Shown in pieces: positions 44,351-52,126 of a stretch of 64,000 bases of DNA. The DNA comes from Rhodococcus sp. NBC_00297 (GTDB lineage: Bacteria > Actinomycetota > Actinomycetes > Mycobacteriales > Mycobacteriaceae): assembly GCF_036173065.1 (NCBI RefSeq), contig NZ_CP108041.1, positions 3,103,001 to 3,167,000 on the forward strand, read 5' to 3'. The translations under genes were made by a program, and so were the position numbers. Under the pieces are notes generated by a model. It saw only the letters and a program-made list of their open reading frames with translations. It did not search any database and was not told where the DNA came from. Every line of letters begins with the position of its first letter. Within the stretch, counting starts at the first letter, position 1.

Positions 44351-44384
44351 CGGTTCTGTGTCGAACCGGTGACTATTGAGTCAC
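44351..44384. promoter_or_regulatory. Two adjacent palindromes in a divergent promoter
   Basis: CGGTTC (44351-44356) and GAACCG (44363-44368) are separated by 6 bases. GTGACT (44369-44374) and AGTCAC (44379-44384) are separated by ATTG and follow without a gap. They lie between the mycolyltransferase start (44313) and the lipase start (44403). They look like one or two regulator sites; no regulator gene is adjacent. Confidence 0.45.
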
Positions 44385-44402
44385 ATCAGCCACAATGGCC
44401 AC

Positions 44403-45014
44403 ATGCCGTTCTTCGAAGGACCCCGAGGTCGAGCCCACTACCGCCAGTGGGGACCCACCGAGGATCCTGCCGCGACCCTCGTGTTCCTGCACGGGCGGGG
44501 ACAGCACACCGGCCAGTACCACCGGTTCGGCGCTGCCCTGTCAGCACATGGCATCGCCACCTGGGGCCTCGACCACATCGGCCACGGCTTGTCCGAAGGA
44601 GAGGCGGCCGACGACGCCGCCTACCTCGACGCGCTGGCGGAGAACGCACGTCATCTCCTCGACGTCGTGGTCGAGGCCGGCCACCGACCTGCGGTGATGG
44701 GCCACTCGCTGGGGTCCGCGACCGCGGTGCGGATGCTCGCGACCGGCGGGGGCGCGCCCGCCGTCGTGCTGGTGGCGATGCCGCCGCGCGCGATCTCCCG
44801 CGAGGATCTGACGGCAGCGACCCGGTCGCCCACCCTGGCACTGCACGGTGTGGACGACCGCATGGTGCCGATCGACGGCGTCCGAGACCTCGTGCGCGGC
44901 ATCCCGACGATCACCCTGCGCGAGTACGCCGACGCCGGACACGACCTGCTGCACGAGAAGATCCACCGCACCGTGACCGACGCGGCCGTTGACCACGTCC
45001 TCGCGAACGCCTGA
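44403..45014 (+). CDS. Alpha/beta hydrolase, monoacylglycerol-lipase-like
   Basis: A 203-residue serine hydrolase, shorter than typical 270-residue monoglyceride lipases. It shows FLHGRGQHTGQYHRFGAALSAHGI (oxyanion loop), LDHIGHGLSEG, the nucleophile elbow GHSLGSA with Ser102, an Asp in HGVDDRMVPID and His in DAGHDLLHEK. It appears to have a reduced lid. ATG 44403 (MPFFEGPRGRAHYRQWG) is chosen by family start; no clear ribosome site is visible and the frame extends to 44376. It is convergent with molybdoenzyme copy 2, with 2 bases between. Confidence 0.78.
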   Translation: MPFFEGPRGRAHYRQWGPTEDPAATLVFLHGRGQHTGQYHRFGAALSAHGIATWGLDHIGHGLSEGEAADDAAYLDALAENARHLLDVVVEAGHRPAVMGHSLGSATAVRMLATGGGAPAVVLVAMPPRAISREDLTAATRSPTLALHGVDDRMVPIDGVRDLVRGIPTITLREYADAGHDLLHEKIHRTVTDAAVDHVLANA

Positions 45015-45016
45015 CG

Positions 45017-46591
45017 TCAGCTGACGATGATGGTGCGGGTGTGCCACCCGGTCGAACCACCGGGGATCGGCGGGGTGCGCTCCTCGACCTGCGTGTTCCC
45101 GTCCTGATCCGTCGCGCGGACCTGGATGTTGTGGTTGCCCGCAGTGGCGTCCCAGTCCCAGAACCACTGGCGCCAGGTGTCGATCGTGTACTGCTCGGCG
45201 AGCGTCGCCTCCTGCCACGGTCCGTTGTCGACACGAACCTCGACGCGCTCGATGCCACGCTGCTGCGCCCAGGCGGTACCTGCGACACGGACGGGACCGG
45301 GTGCGACGGGGGCGAAGGCGGCCGGCACGTCGATGCGTGACGCCGTCTTGATCGGTGCCTTGTCGCCCCAGCCGCGGTCGGTCCAATAGGCCGTCGCCTC
45401 GTCGAAGCGCGTGAGTTCCCAGTCGACGACCCACTTGGTGGCGGAGACGAATCCGTACAGACCGGGCACGACCTGACGCACCGGGTAGCCGTGCTCGACG
45501 GGCAGCGGCTCGCCGTTCATCGACACCGCGAGCATCGCGTCGCGGCCGTCGGTGAGGGCCTCGACCGGCGAACCGATGGTCATGCCGTCGATGCTCGTGG
45601 ACAGCAGCATGTCCGCGTCGGCCTGCACACCCACCTCGTCGAGGATGTCCTTGATGGGGAACCCGATCCAGGTCGCGTTGCCGGCGAGCGGTCCGCCGAC
45701 CTCGTTGGACACGCACGTCAGCGTCACGACGCGCTCGATCGGAGTGCGAGCCATGAGGTCGTCCCAGCTCAGCGTCATCTCGCGGTCGACCTTGCCGTGG
45801 ATCTTGAGCTGCCACTCGGCGGTGGTCAGCTGCGGGACCTGCAGAGCGGTGTCGATGCGGTAGAAGGTGTTGTTCGGCGTGACGAAGGTGGTCGCGCCCT
45901 CGACACCGATGTCGGTACCGGCCGGAATGGCGGCGGCTTTCTCGCCGGCCGCGACCGTGGGGAGGCGGAAGTTCTTGATGTCCTCGGCGACGCCGGCGAC
46001 ACGATCGCCGAGGTACCGGCCGACCGTGCCGGCTGCGACGGCCACCGCGGCGGCAGCGCCGAACAGGACGAGGAACTTGCGACGCGGCATGAACCCGTCG
46101 ACCGTGCCCGCCGGCACCTCGAGCGCTCGCGTGAGGGCTTGCAGGACCGCGATGCCCAGGACGACGCCCACCACGGTGGGGATGACATCACTGAGCGAGG
46201 ACGTCGGCCGCTGCAGCACCGCGTAGACGCCGACGGCACCGAGCACCAGCAGGATCACCGATCCGATGGGACGGGACGGGCGCTCGAGCAGGCCGGCGAT
46301 GGCGGCGATGATCGCGATGCCGATGGACATGCCGACGAACAGGGCGGCCTTGTCGTTGGTGCCGAAGGTGTCGATCGCGAACTCGCGGGCGAACGCGGGC
46401 GTGCGGTCCACGGTGGTGGAGCCGACGGCGAAGAACGGTGACGACGCCGAGCTGAAGAGGAGCGAGAGGATCTCGCCCACGCCGAGCACGACGCCGGCGG
46501 CGACCACTCCGCTGAGCATGCGTGCGAAGGGGTGGACGCGCGTACGCGCGGAGTCACCCGAGGTCTGGCGTTCGGTGGTCGTCGTGGTCAT
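45017..46591 (-). CDS. Membrane-anchored sulfite-oxidase-type molybdopterin oxidoreductase (copy 2)
   Basis: A 524-residue paralog of the 35279-36784 product with the same layout: about four N-terminal helices, a PRRKFLVLFG twin-Arg-like turn, the molybdopterin domain with Cys293 (LTCVSNEVGGPLAGNATW) and a C-terminal dimerisation domain. Shared blocks include YWTDRGW, NGEPLPVEHGYP and WAQQRGIERVEVRVDNGPW. Unlike copy 1 it stands alone without an oxidase partner. The two copies lie within 10 kb on the same strand and look like an old duplication. Substrate unknown. Confidence 0.85.
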   Translation of the reverse strand: MTTTTTERQTSGDSARTRVHPFARMLSGVVAAGVVLGVGEILSLLFSSASSPFFAVGSTTVDRTPAFAREFAIDTFGTNDKAALFVGMSIGIAIIAAIAGLLERPSRPIGSVILLVLGAVGVYAVLQRPTSSLSDVIPTVVGVVLGIAVLQALTRALEVPAGTVDGFMPRRKFLVLFGAAAAVAVAAGTVGRYLGDRVAGVAEDIKNFRLPTVAAGEKAAAIPAGTDIGVEGATTFVTPNNTFYRIDTALQVPQLTTAEWQLKIHGKVDREMTLSWDDLMARTPIERVVTLTCVSNEVGGPLAGNATWIGFPIKDILDEVGVQADADMLLSTSIDGMTIGSPVEALTDGRDAMLAVSMNGEPLPVEHGYPVRQVVPGLYGFVSATKWVVDWELTRFDEATAYWTDRGWGDKAPIKTASRIDVPAAFAPVAPGPVRVAGTAWAQQRGIERVEVRVDNGPWQEATLAEQYTIDTWRQWFWDWDATAGNHNIQVRATDQDGNTQVEERTPPIPGGSTGWHTRTIIVS

Positions 46592-46657
46592 GACTGCTAT
46601 TCGTCACGATGGCAGTGTCGGCTTGCTCCGGTGGGCGTGTTGACGAGCCACAACGAG

Positions 46658-46696
46658 CGAGGCGCGCCCGTGAGGAGTTCTCACGGGCGCGCCTCG
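46658..46696 (-). terminator. Terminator downstream of the FadD gene
   Basis: A perfect 17-bp stem, CGAGGCGCGCCCGTGAG (46658-46674) and CTCACGGGCGCGCCTCG (46680-46696), with loop GAGTT. It begins 18 bases past the end of the synthetase gene on the minus strand. Confidence 0.88.
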
Positions 46697-46713
46697 GGTG
46701 GGTCGGACGAGTG

Positions 46714-48504
46714 TCAGCCGCCGTAGATGTCGGCCACCTCGGTGGCGTGCGACTCCAGGATGACGTTGCGCTTGAGCTTCATGGTCGGCGTCAGTTCTCC
46801 CGACTCGATCGTGAAGTCACCGGGCAGGATCGTGTACTTCTTGATCTGCTCGGCCTTGGAGACCTTCGAGTTGGCCGTGTCGACGGCCTTGTCGATCTCG
46901 GCGATCAGGTCGGCGTTGGTCGTCAGATCACTCGCGGACGTGCTCTTGTCGAGACCGTGACGCTCGAGCCAGCCGGGCAGAGCCTCGGGATCCAGCGTGA
47001 TGAGCGCCCCGATGAACGGCTTGGCGTCGCCCACGACGAGGCACTGGCTGACCAGCGGGTGCGACCGGATGGAGTCCTCGAGGCCGGCGGGCGCGACGTT
47101 CTTGCCACCTGCCGTCACGATGATCTCCTTCTTGCGACCGGTGATCGAGAGGAAGCCCTCGTCGTCGAGTGAGCCGAGGTCACCGGTGTGGAACCAGCCG
47201 TCGCGGATCGATTCCTCGGTGGCCTTCTCGTTGTGCCAGTACCCGGAGAACACGACGGGACCCTTCACCAGGATCTCGCCGTCCTCCGCGATCTTCACGG
47301 CGTGCCCCGCGAGCGGGCGGCCGACGGAACCGATGCGCTGCTTGTCGGTGGTGTTGACCGTGACGGCGGCGCTGGTCTCGGTGAGTCCGTAGCCTTCACG
47401 CACCGGAACGCCGATGCCGCGGAAGAAATGGCCCAGTCGAGCGCCGAGGGGGCCGCCGCCGGACAGCGCACTGGTGCACCGTCCACCGAGCGCGGCGCGG
47501 AGCTTCGAGTAGACCAGCTTGTCGAACAGGGTGTGCTTCGCCTTGAGCACCAGGCCGGCGCCGCCCTTGTCCTGCGCGATGCTCCACTCGATCGCGACGT
47601 CCGCGGCCTGATCGAAGATCTTGCCCTTGCCGCCGTCGTGCGCCTTCTGCTTGGCCGAGTTGTAGACCTTCTCGAACACGCGGGGGACCGAGAGGATGAA
47701 GTCGGGCTGGAACTCGGCGAACTGCTCGACCAGCGTCGTGGTGTCGGACGTGTGCGCCACCGTGACCTTGGCCTCGAAGGCGCCGAACGACACCGCGCGA
47801 GCGAACACGTGCGCCATCGGGAGGAACAGCAGGGTGCGCTTGCCCTCGGTCATCTGGTCGTGCAGCGCCACCTGGGTGGCCGTCGTCTCGGCGTAGAAGT
47901 TCGAGTGCGTGAGCTGGACACCCTTCGGGCGGCCGGTGGTCCCCGAGGTGTAGATGAGCGTGGCGGCCGACGACGCGGACACCTGCTGACGACGGGCGTG
48001 CAGATCGTCGTCGGACACGGAGGCGCCGCGGGTGGTGAGCTCGTCGATCGCACCGCCGTCGAAGCTCAGCGTCTCGCGGAGATCCGCGGCGCTGTCGGTG
48101 ACGTCCTTCATGCGGGTGAGGTGTTCGGAGGTCTCGACGACGAAGAGCTTGGTCGCGGAGTCCTCGAGGATCCACTGCGCCTGATCGGCTGCGGACGTCT
48201 CGTAGATGGACACGGTGCAGCCACCGGCGGTCCAGATCGCGTAGTCGAGCACGACCCACTCGTAGCGGGTGCCGGCCATGATGGCGACGCGGTCACCGAA
48301 CTCGATGCCGGAGGCCATGAGGCCCTTGGCCACGCCCGCGACCTCGTCGGCGAACGTGCGCGCCGTGACGTCCTTCCACGAGCCGCCGACTCGCCGTTGG
48401 AACGCCACCCACTCCGGGGTCTCGCTCGCGTAGCGGAACACGGTGTCGGCCATCGAGACGTCGTCCGGGATCGTGTAGGACGCGGGTACCGAGTATTCGT
48501 GCAC
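46714..48504 (-). CDS. Long-chain fatty-acyl-CoA synthetase, FadD15-like
   Basis: A 596-residue ANL-superfamily acyl-CoA ligase that activates long-chain fatty acids at the membrane. Motifs: TLIYTSGTTGRPKGVQLTH (ATP loop), VREGYGLTETSA, WFHTGDLGSLDDEGFLSITGRKKEIIVTAGGKNVAP. GTG 48504 (VHEYSVPASYT) matches the mycobacterial FadD15 start and has GGAAGG 9 bases upstream; the frame to 48552 is not needed. It is closely convergent on no gene and ends in a strong terminator. A role in supplying acyl groups to the NRPS is conceivable but it reads as a housekeeping enzyme. Confidence 0.9.
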   Translation of the reverse strand: MHEYSVPASYTIPDDVSMADTVFRYASETPEWVAFQRRVGGSWKDVTARTFADEVAGVAKGLMASGIEFGDRVAIMAGTRYEWVVLDYAIWTAGGCTVSIYETSAADQAQWILEDSATKLFVVETSEHLTRMKDVTDSAADLRETLSFDGGAIDELTTRGASVSDDDLHARRQQVSASSAATLIYTSGTTGRPKGVQLTHSNFYAETTATQVALHDQMTEGKRTLLFLPMAHVFARAVSFGAFEAKVTVAHTSDTTTLVEQFAEFQPDFILSVPRVFEKVYNSAKQKAHDGGKGKIFDQAADVAIEWSIAQDKGGAGLVLKAKHTLFDKLVYSKLRAALGGRCTSALSGGGPLGARLGHFFRGIGVPVREGYGLTETSAAVTVNTTDKQRIGSVGRPLAGHAVKIAEDGEILVKGPVVFSGYWHNEKATEESIRDGWFHTGDLGSLDDEGFLSITGRKKEIIVTAGGKNVAPAGLEDSIRSHPLVSQCLVVGDAKPFIGALITLDPEALPGWLERHGLDKSTSASDLTTNADLIAEIDKAVDTANSKVSKAEQIKKYTILPGDFTIESGELTPTMKLKRNVILESHATEVADIYGG

Positions 48505-48650
48505 GGTGTCTGTACCTTCCAGTAGCAGCAGGTTTGTTGTGTATTGGATCACATGAAGCGATGCTGCGGTGATCGTAGTGCCGTATCCGCTTTGTCCTGT
48601 TCGAACAGTTGTCGTTCTGCAGGTGGTCGCTGGACTAGACTCTGGTGCAC

Positions 48651-50345
48651 ATGAGCACTTCCGAGTCGGAAACGGTGTCCACCGACACCCCCTCGTTCGT
48701 CGATCTCGGTATCGACGAGCGTGTGCTGAAAGCCCTCGCGGACGTCGGGTACGAGACGCCGTCGCCCATTCAGGCAGCCACCATCCCGCCGTTGATGGCC
48801 GGGAACGACGTCGTCGGCCTCGCGCAGACAGGCACCGGCAAGACCGCCGCGTTCGCCGTGCCGATCCTCTCGCGCCTCGACGTCGCCAACCGGGTGCCGC
48901 AGGCGCTGGTTCTCGCGCCCACCCGCGAGCTGGCCATCCAGGTGGCCGAGGCGTTCGGCAAGTACGCCACCCACATCGAGGGCCTGCACATCCTGCCCAT
49001 CTACGGCGGGCAGGCGTACGGCATCCAGCTCTCCGGTCTGCGGCGCGGCGCCCACATCGTCGTCGGCACGCCCGGTCGCGTCATCGACCACCTCGAGAAG
49101 GGCACGCTGGACCTGTCGCACCTCGAGTACCTCGTGCTCGACGAGGCCGACGAGATGCTGAAGATGGGATTCCAGGAGGACGTCGAGCGCATCCTCGCGG
49201 ACACCCCCGAGTACAAGCAGGTGGCGCTGTTCTCGGCCACCATGCCGTCGGCGATCCGCAAGATCTCGCAGCAGTACCTGCACGATCCGGTCGAGATCAC
49301 GGTGAAGACGAAGACGTCCACCGCCCCCAACATCACGCAGCGGTACGTGCAGGTGGCGCATCAGCGCAAGCTCGACGCGTTGACGCGGATCTTCGAGGTC
49401 GAGGACTTCGAGGCGATGATCATCTTCGTCCGCACCAAGCAGGCCACGGAGGAGCTCGCCGAGAAGTTGCGGGCGCGGGGCTACTCGGCCGCCGCCATCA
49501 ACGGTGACATCGTGCAGGCGCAGCGCGAGCGGACCATCGGTCAGCTCAAGAACGGTGCGCTCGACGTGCTCGTCGCCACCGACGTCGCGGCCCGCGGTCT
49601 CGACGTCGAGCGGATCTCGCACGTCGTCAACTACGACATCCCGCACGACACCGAGTCGTACGTGCACCGCATCGGGCGGACCGGTCGCGCCGGGCGCGCG
49701 GGCGAAGCGCTGCTGTTCGTCGCGCCGCGGGAGCGTCATCTGCTCAAGGCCATCGAGAAGGCGACGCGGCAGCCGATCACCGAGATGCAGCTGCCGAGCG
49801 TCGACGACGTCAACGCGCAGCGCGTGGCCAAGTTCGCCGACTCCATCACCCAGTCGCTGTCCTCGACGTCGCTCGGGCTGTTCCGTCGACTCATCGAGGA
49901 CTACGAGCGCGAGCACGACGTGCCGCTCGCGGACATCGCCGCGGCGCTGGCGACGCAGTCGCGGGACGGCGACGCGTTCCTCATGTCGCCCGAGCCGCCG
50001 CCCCCGCCGCGGGAGAAGCGCGAGCGCCCCGAGCGCAAGTTCGACGATCGGGACGCACCGCCGTTGCGCAAGTCTCGCAAGGGCGATCAGGATCTGGCGG
50101 TGTACCGGATCAGCGTCGGCAAGCGGCACAAGGTGGCGCCCGGTGCCATCGTCGGTGCCATCGCCAACGAGGGCGGGCTGCGGCGCAGCGACTTCGGGCA
50201 CATCAGCATCCGGCCGGATCACAGCCTGGTCGAGCTCCCGGCGGATCTCGCGGACGAGACGTTGGAAGCGTTGCGCCGCACCAGGATCAGCGGCGTGCTC
50301 ATTCAGCTGCAGCGCGACGGCGGACCGCCCCGCGGCAAGCACTGA
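48651..50345 (+). CDS. deaD: DEAD-box RNA helicase, DeaD/CsdA-like
   Basis: The product has 564 residues. The helicase core has Q motif SPIQAATIPPLMAG, AQTGTGKT, PTRELAIQ, TPGRVIDHLEKG, VLDEADEML, SAT, then ARGLDVERISHVVNYD and HRIGRTGRAG. After a basic linker (REKRERPERKFDDRD) the C-terminal DbpA-type RNA-binding domain follows (YRISVGKRHKVAPGAIVGAIANEGGL to HSLVELPADL). It is an ATP-dependent RNA remodelling factor in ribosome assembly, cold adaptation and mRNA decay. TAGACT at 48636-48641 lies 9 bases before ATG 48651, so the message may be nearly leaderless; GTG 48645 is an alternative start. Confidence 0.92.
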   Translation: MSTSESETVSTDTPSFVDLGIDERVLKALADVGYETPSPIQAATIPPLMAGNDVVGLAQTGTGKTAAFAVPILSRLDVANRVPQALVLAPTRELAIQVAEAFGKYATHIEGLHILPIYGGQAYGIQLSGLRRGAHIVVGTPGRVIDHLEKGTLDLSHLEYLVLDEADEMLKMGFQEDVERILADTPEYKQVALFSATMPSAIRKISQQYLHDPVEITVKTKTSTAPNITQRYVQVAHQRKLDALTRIFEVEDFEAMIIFVRTKQATEELAEKLRARGYSAAAINGDIVQAQRERTIGQLKNGALDVLVATDVAARGLDVERISHVVNYDIPHDTESYVHRIGRTGRAGRAGEALLFVAPRERHLLKAIEKATRQPITEMQLPSVDDVNAQRVAKFADSITQSLSSTSLGLFRRLIEDYEREHDVPLADIAAALATQSRDGDAFLMSPEPPPPPREKRERPERKFDDRDAPPLRKSRKGDQDLAVYRISVGKRHKVAPGAIVGAIANEGGLRRSDFGHISIRPDHSLVELPADLADETLEALRRTRISGVLIQLQRDGGPPRGKH

Positions 50346-50351
50346 CACCAG

Positions 50352-50382
50352 CGCACCCCCGCGAGATTCTCGCGGGGGTGCG
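50352..50382. terminator. Bidirectional terminator between helicase and MHS transporter
   Basis: CGCACCCCCGCG (50352-50363) pairs with CGCGGGGGTGCG (50371-50382), loop AGATTCT. It serves convergent genes ending at 50345 and 50388. Confidence 0.85.
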
Positions 50383-50387
50383 GTGCA

Positions 50388-51770
50388 TCAGCTCTTCTGC
50401 AACGCCGAGGGATGCGCGTCGGTGTCGACGCCGGGGACTCCGCGGCCGCGGATCGACGCGCCCGCCGTCTCGGCGACGAAGAGCAGTGCGATCAGTCCGA
50501 CGACGCAGGCGCCCATCATGTAGAACGCCGGGACGAGATCGTTGCCGGTCCGTTCGACGAGCCACTCGTTGGCCGCCGGCGCCGTGCCACCGAACAACGA
50601 GGTCGACACGTTGTAGGCGATGGCGAAGCCGGCGAACCGGACGTGCGTCGGGAACATGGCCGGGAACGTCGCCGAGATGGTCGAGAGCTGCAGGACGTAG
50701 AGCAGGCCCAGCACGGTGAACGCGACGATGGCCCAGCCGAAGTTGACCGTCATCAGCATGTACATCGGGATCGCGAAGATCAGCAGTCCGACCATCGAGA
50801 CGAGCCACAGTGGCTTGCGCCCCACCTTGTCCGACAGTGCTCCGGCGAACGGAATGACGAGCATCATGGCGAACTGCCCGATGACGACGAGGAACAGCGA
50901 CGACGTGCTCGACAGGCCGATCCGGCTCTCCAGATAGGTCGGCATGTAGCTCAGCAGGGTGTAGTTGCAGACGTTGAGCGCGACGACGAGGCCCATCAGC
51001 GTGAGGATCGGTCGCCAGTAGGTGGCGATCAGTTCGCGGAACTGGGTGGACGTCTTGTGCTCCACCGCGTCCTCGTTCTCGAGTTCACGGAACACCGGGG
51101 TGTCCTCGAGCTTGGACCGCATGTAGAGCCCGATGAGCGCCAGCGGCCCGGCGACGAAGAACGGCAGGCGCCAGCCCCACGTGTCCATGAACGCGTCGGT
51201 GGAGAGCAGGTCGACGGCCAGCACCACGAGGGCGCCGAGGGAGAAGCCGCCGAGTGTGCCGAACTCGAGGAAGCTGCCGTAGAAGCCGCGCTTGCGGTCG
51301 GGGGAGTACTCGGCCATGAAGGTGGCTGCGCCGCCGTACTCACCGCCGGTGGAGAAGCCCTGGATCATGCGCAGGATCACCAGCAGAACCGGTGCCCAGA
51401 AGCCGATCGAGGCGTAACTCGGGATGACACCGATGAGGAAGGTCGCGGTGCCCATCAGGATGATGGTCAGTGCGAGGACGTGCTTGCGGCCGAGACGGTC
51501 CCCCAGTGGTCCCCAGACGAGGCCGCCGAGCGGCCGCACGAGGAAGGACACCGCGAAGATGCCCAGCGTCAGCAGGGTGGCGGACTCGAGGTCGTCCGGG
51601 AAGAACGCGCGGGAGATGTACGTGGCCGTGTAGGCGTACACGCCGTAGTCGAACCACTCGGTCGCGTTGCCCATCGCCGAGGCGCCGATCGCGCGCCGGA
51701 GAACCCCGGGCGGAGCGTCCTTCAGCGCCGGTGTCGGGTTGTCGACAGAACCTGATTCGGAAGTACTCAC
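50388..51770 (-). CDS. MFS metabolite:proton symporter (MHS/ProP type)
   Basis: A 460-residue 12-helix symporter. The family signature NATEWFDYGVYAYTATYISRAFF opens the first helix. Motif A is GPLGDRLGRKHVL, and RMIQGFSTGGEYGGAATFMAEY is the MHS-specific TM4 segment with the charged Glu. The middle loop LEDTPVFRELEN (in MRSKLEDTPVFRELEN) is typical. Substrates in this family include proline/betaine, shikimate, alpha-ketoglutarate and other carboxylates; which one cannot be told. GTG 51770 starts STSESGSVDN. The C-terminus ends DTDAHPSALQKS. Confidence 0.87.
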   Translation of the reverse strand: MSTSESGSVDNPTPALKDAPPGVLRRAIGASAMGNATEWFDYGVYAYTATYISRAFFPDDLESATLLTLGIFAVSFLVRPLGGLVWGPLGDRLGRKHVLALTIILMGTATFLIGVIPSYASIGFWAPVLLVILRMIQGFSTGGEYGGAATFMAEYSPDRKRGFYGSFLEFGTLGGFSLGALVVLAVDLLSTDAFMDTWGWRLPFFVAGPLALIGLYMRSKLEDTPVFRELENEDAVEHKTSTQFRELIATYWRPILTLMGLVVALNVCNYTLLSYMPTYLESRIGLSSTSSLFLVVIGQFAMMLVIPFAGALSDKVGRKPLWLVSMVGLLIFAIPMYMLMTVNFGWAIVAFTVLGLLYVLQLSTISATFPAMFPTHVRFAGFAIAYNVSTSLFGGTAPAANEWLVERTGNDLVPAFYMMGACVVGLIALLFVAETAGASIRGRGVPGVDTDAHPSALQKS

Positions 51771-52126
51771 TCACCCAGACCTACCGAAGTCGTGGCCGAA
51801 CCTCAGCATCGAGAGGGGCGATCGGTCTCTTCGTTATCGAGTCGTTACGGCGCCCGGGCCGCCGCGACAGTGGCCGTTCGGCACCGGAAACCACCTCTCA
51901 CCTGGCCCTCGCACGGACCGTCGTCGTCGGTGTCGCGGCGCGGGAGCGGCGGCATCCGATCTCGGGCACTGCCGGCAGCGTCGGCGCCGTCCGCGCAGGC
52001 ATGACTGCTGTCTCGGCGCTGCTCGTCTTTCCACTGCTCAGCTAGGTTGTGGACGGATAGATTGTGGTCGGACAGGTCGTGGTTCGGGGGACACGCTCAC
52101 GCGCGGTGGTCGAGGAGGACGAGTCG
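51771..52126. other. Intergenic region between divergent MHS transporter and GGDEF-EAL genes
   Basis: This 356-base stretch has no convincing gene; a 70-codon frame at 51792-52004 lacks a ribosome site and known motifs. Near its right end lie three 15-base tandem units, listed separately. It must contain both promoters, but no clear -35/-10 pair was seen. Confidence 0.5.
52047..52091. repeat. Three 15-bp tandem units before the GGDEF-EAL gene
   Basis: TTGTGGACGGATAGA (52047), TTGTGGTCGGACAGG (52062) and TCGTGGTTCGGGGGA (52077) follow each other without gaps. The first two share 12 of 15 bases and the third keeps CGTGGTTCGG. They end about 36 bases before ATG 52127. An iterated regulator site is possible. 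Confidence 0.5.

Noticed and set aside
46714-48504. FadD as a dedicated starter ligase of the NRPS
   Set aside because: It is 14 kb away on its own transcript, has FadD15-type housekeeping features, and lacks a carrier-protein partner.
51792-52004. Possible 70-residue protein upstream of the GGDEF-EAL gene
   Set aside because: No ribosome site, Arg/Ser-rich, no motif; better explained as non-coding.
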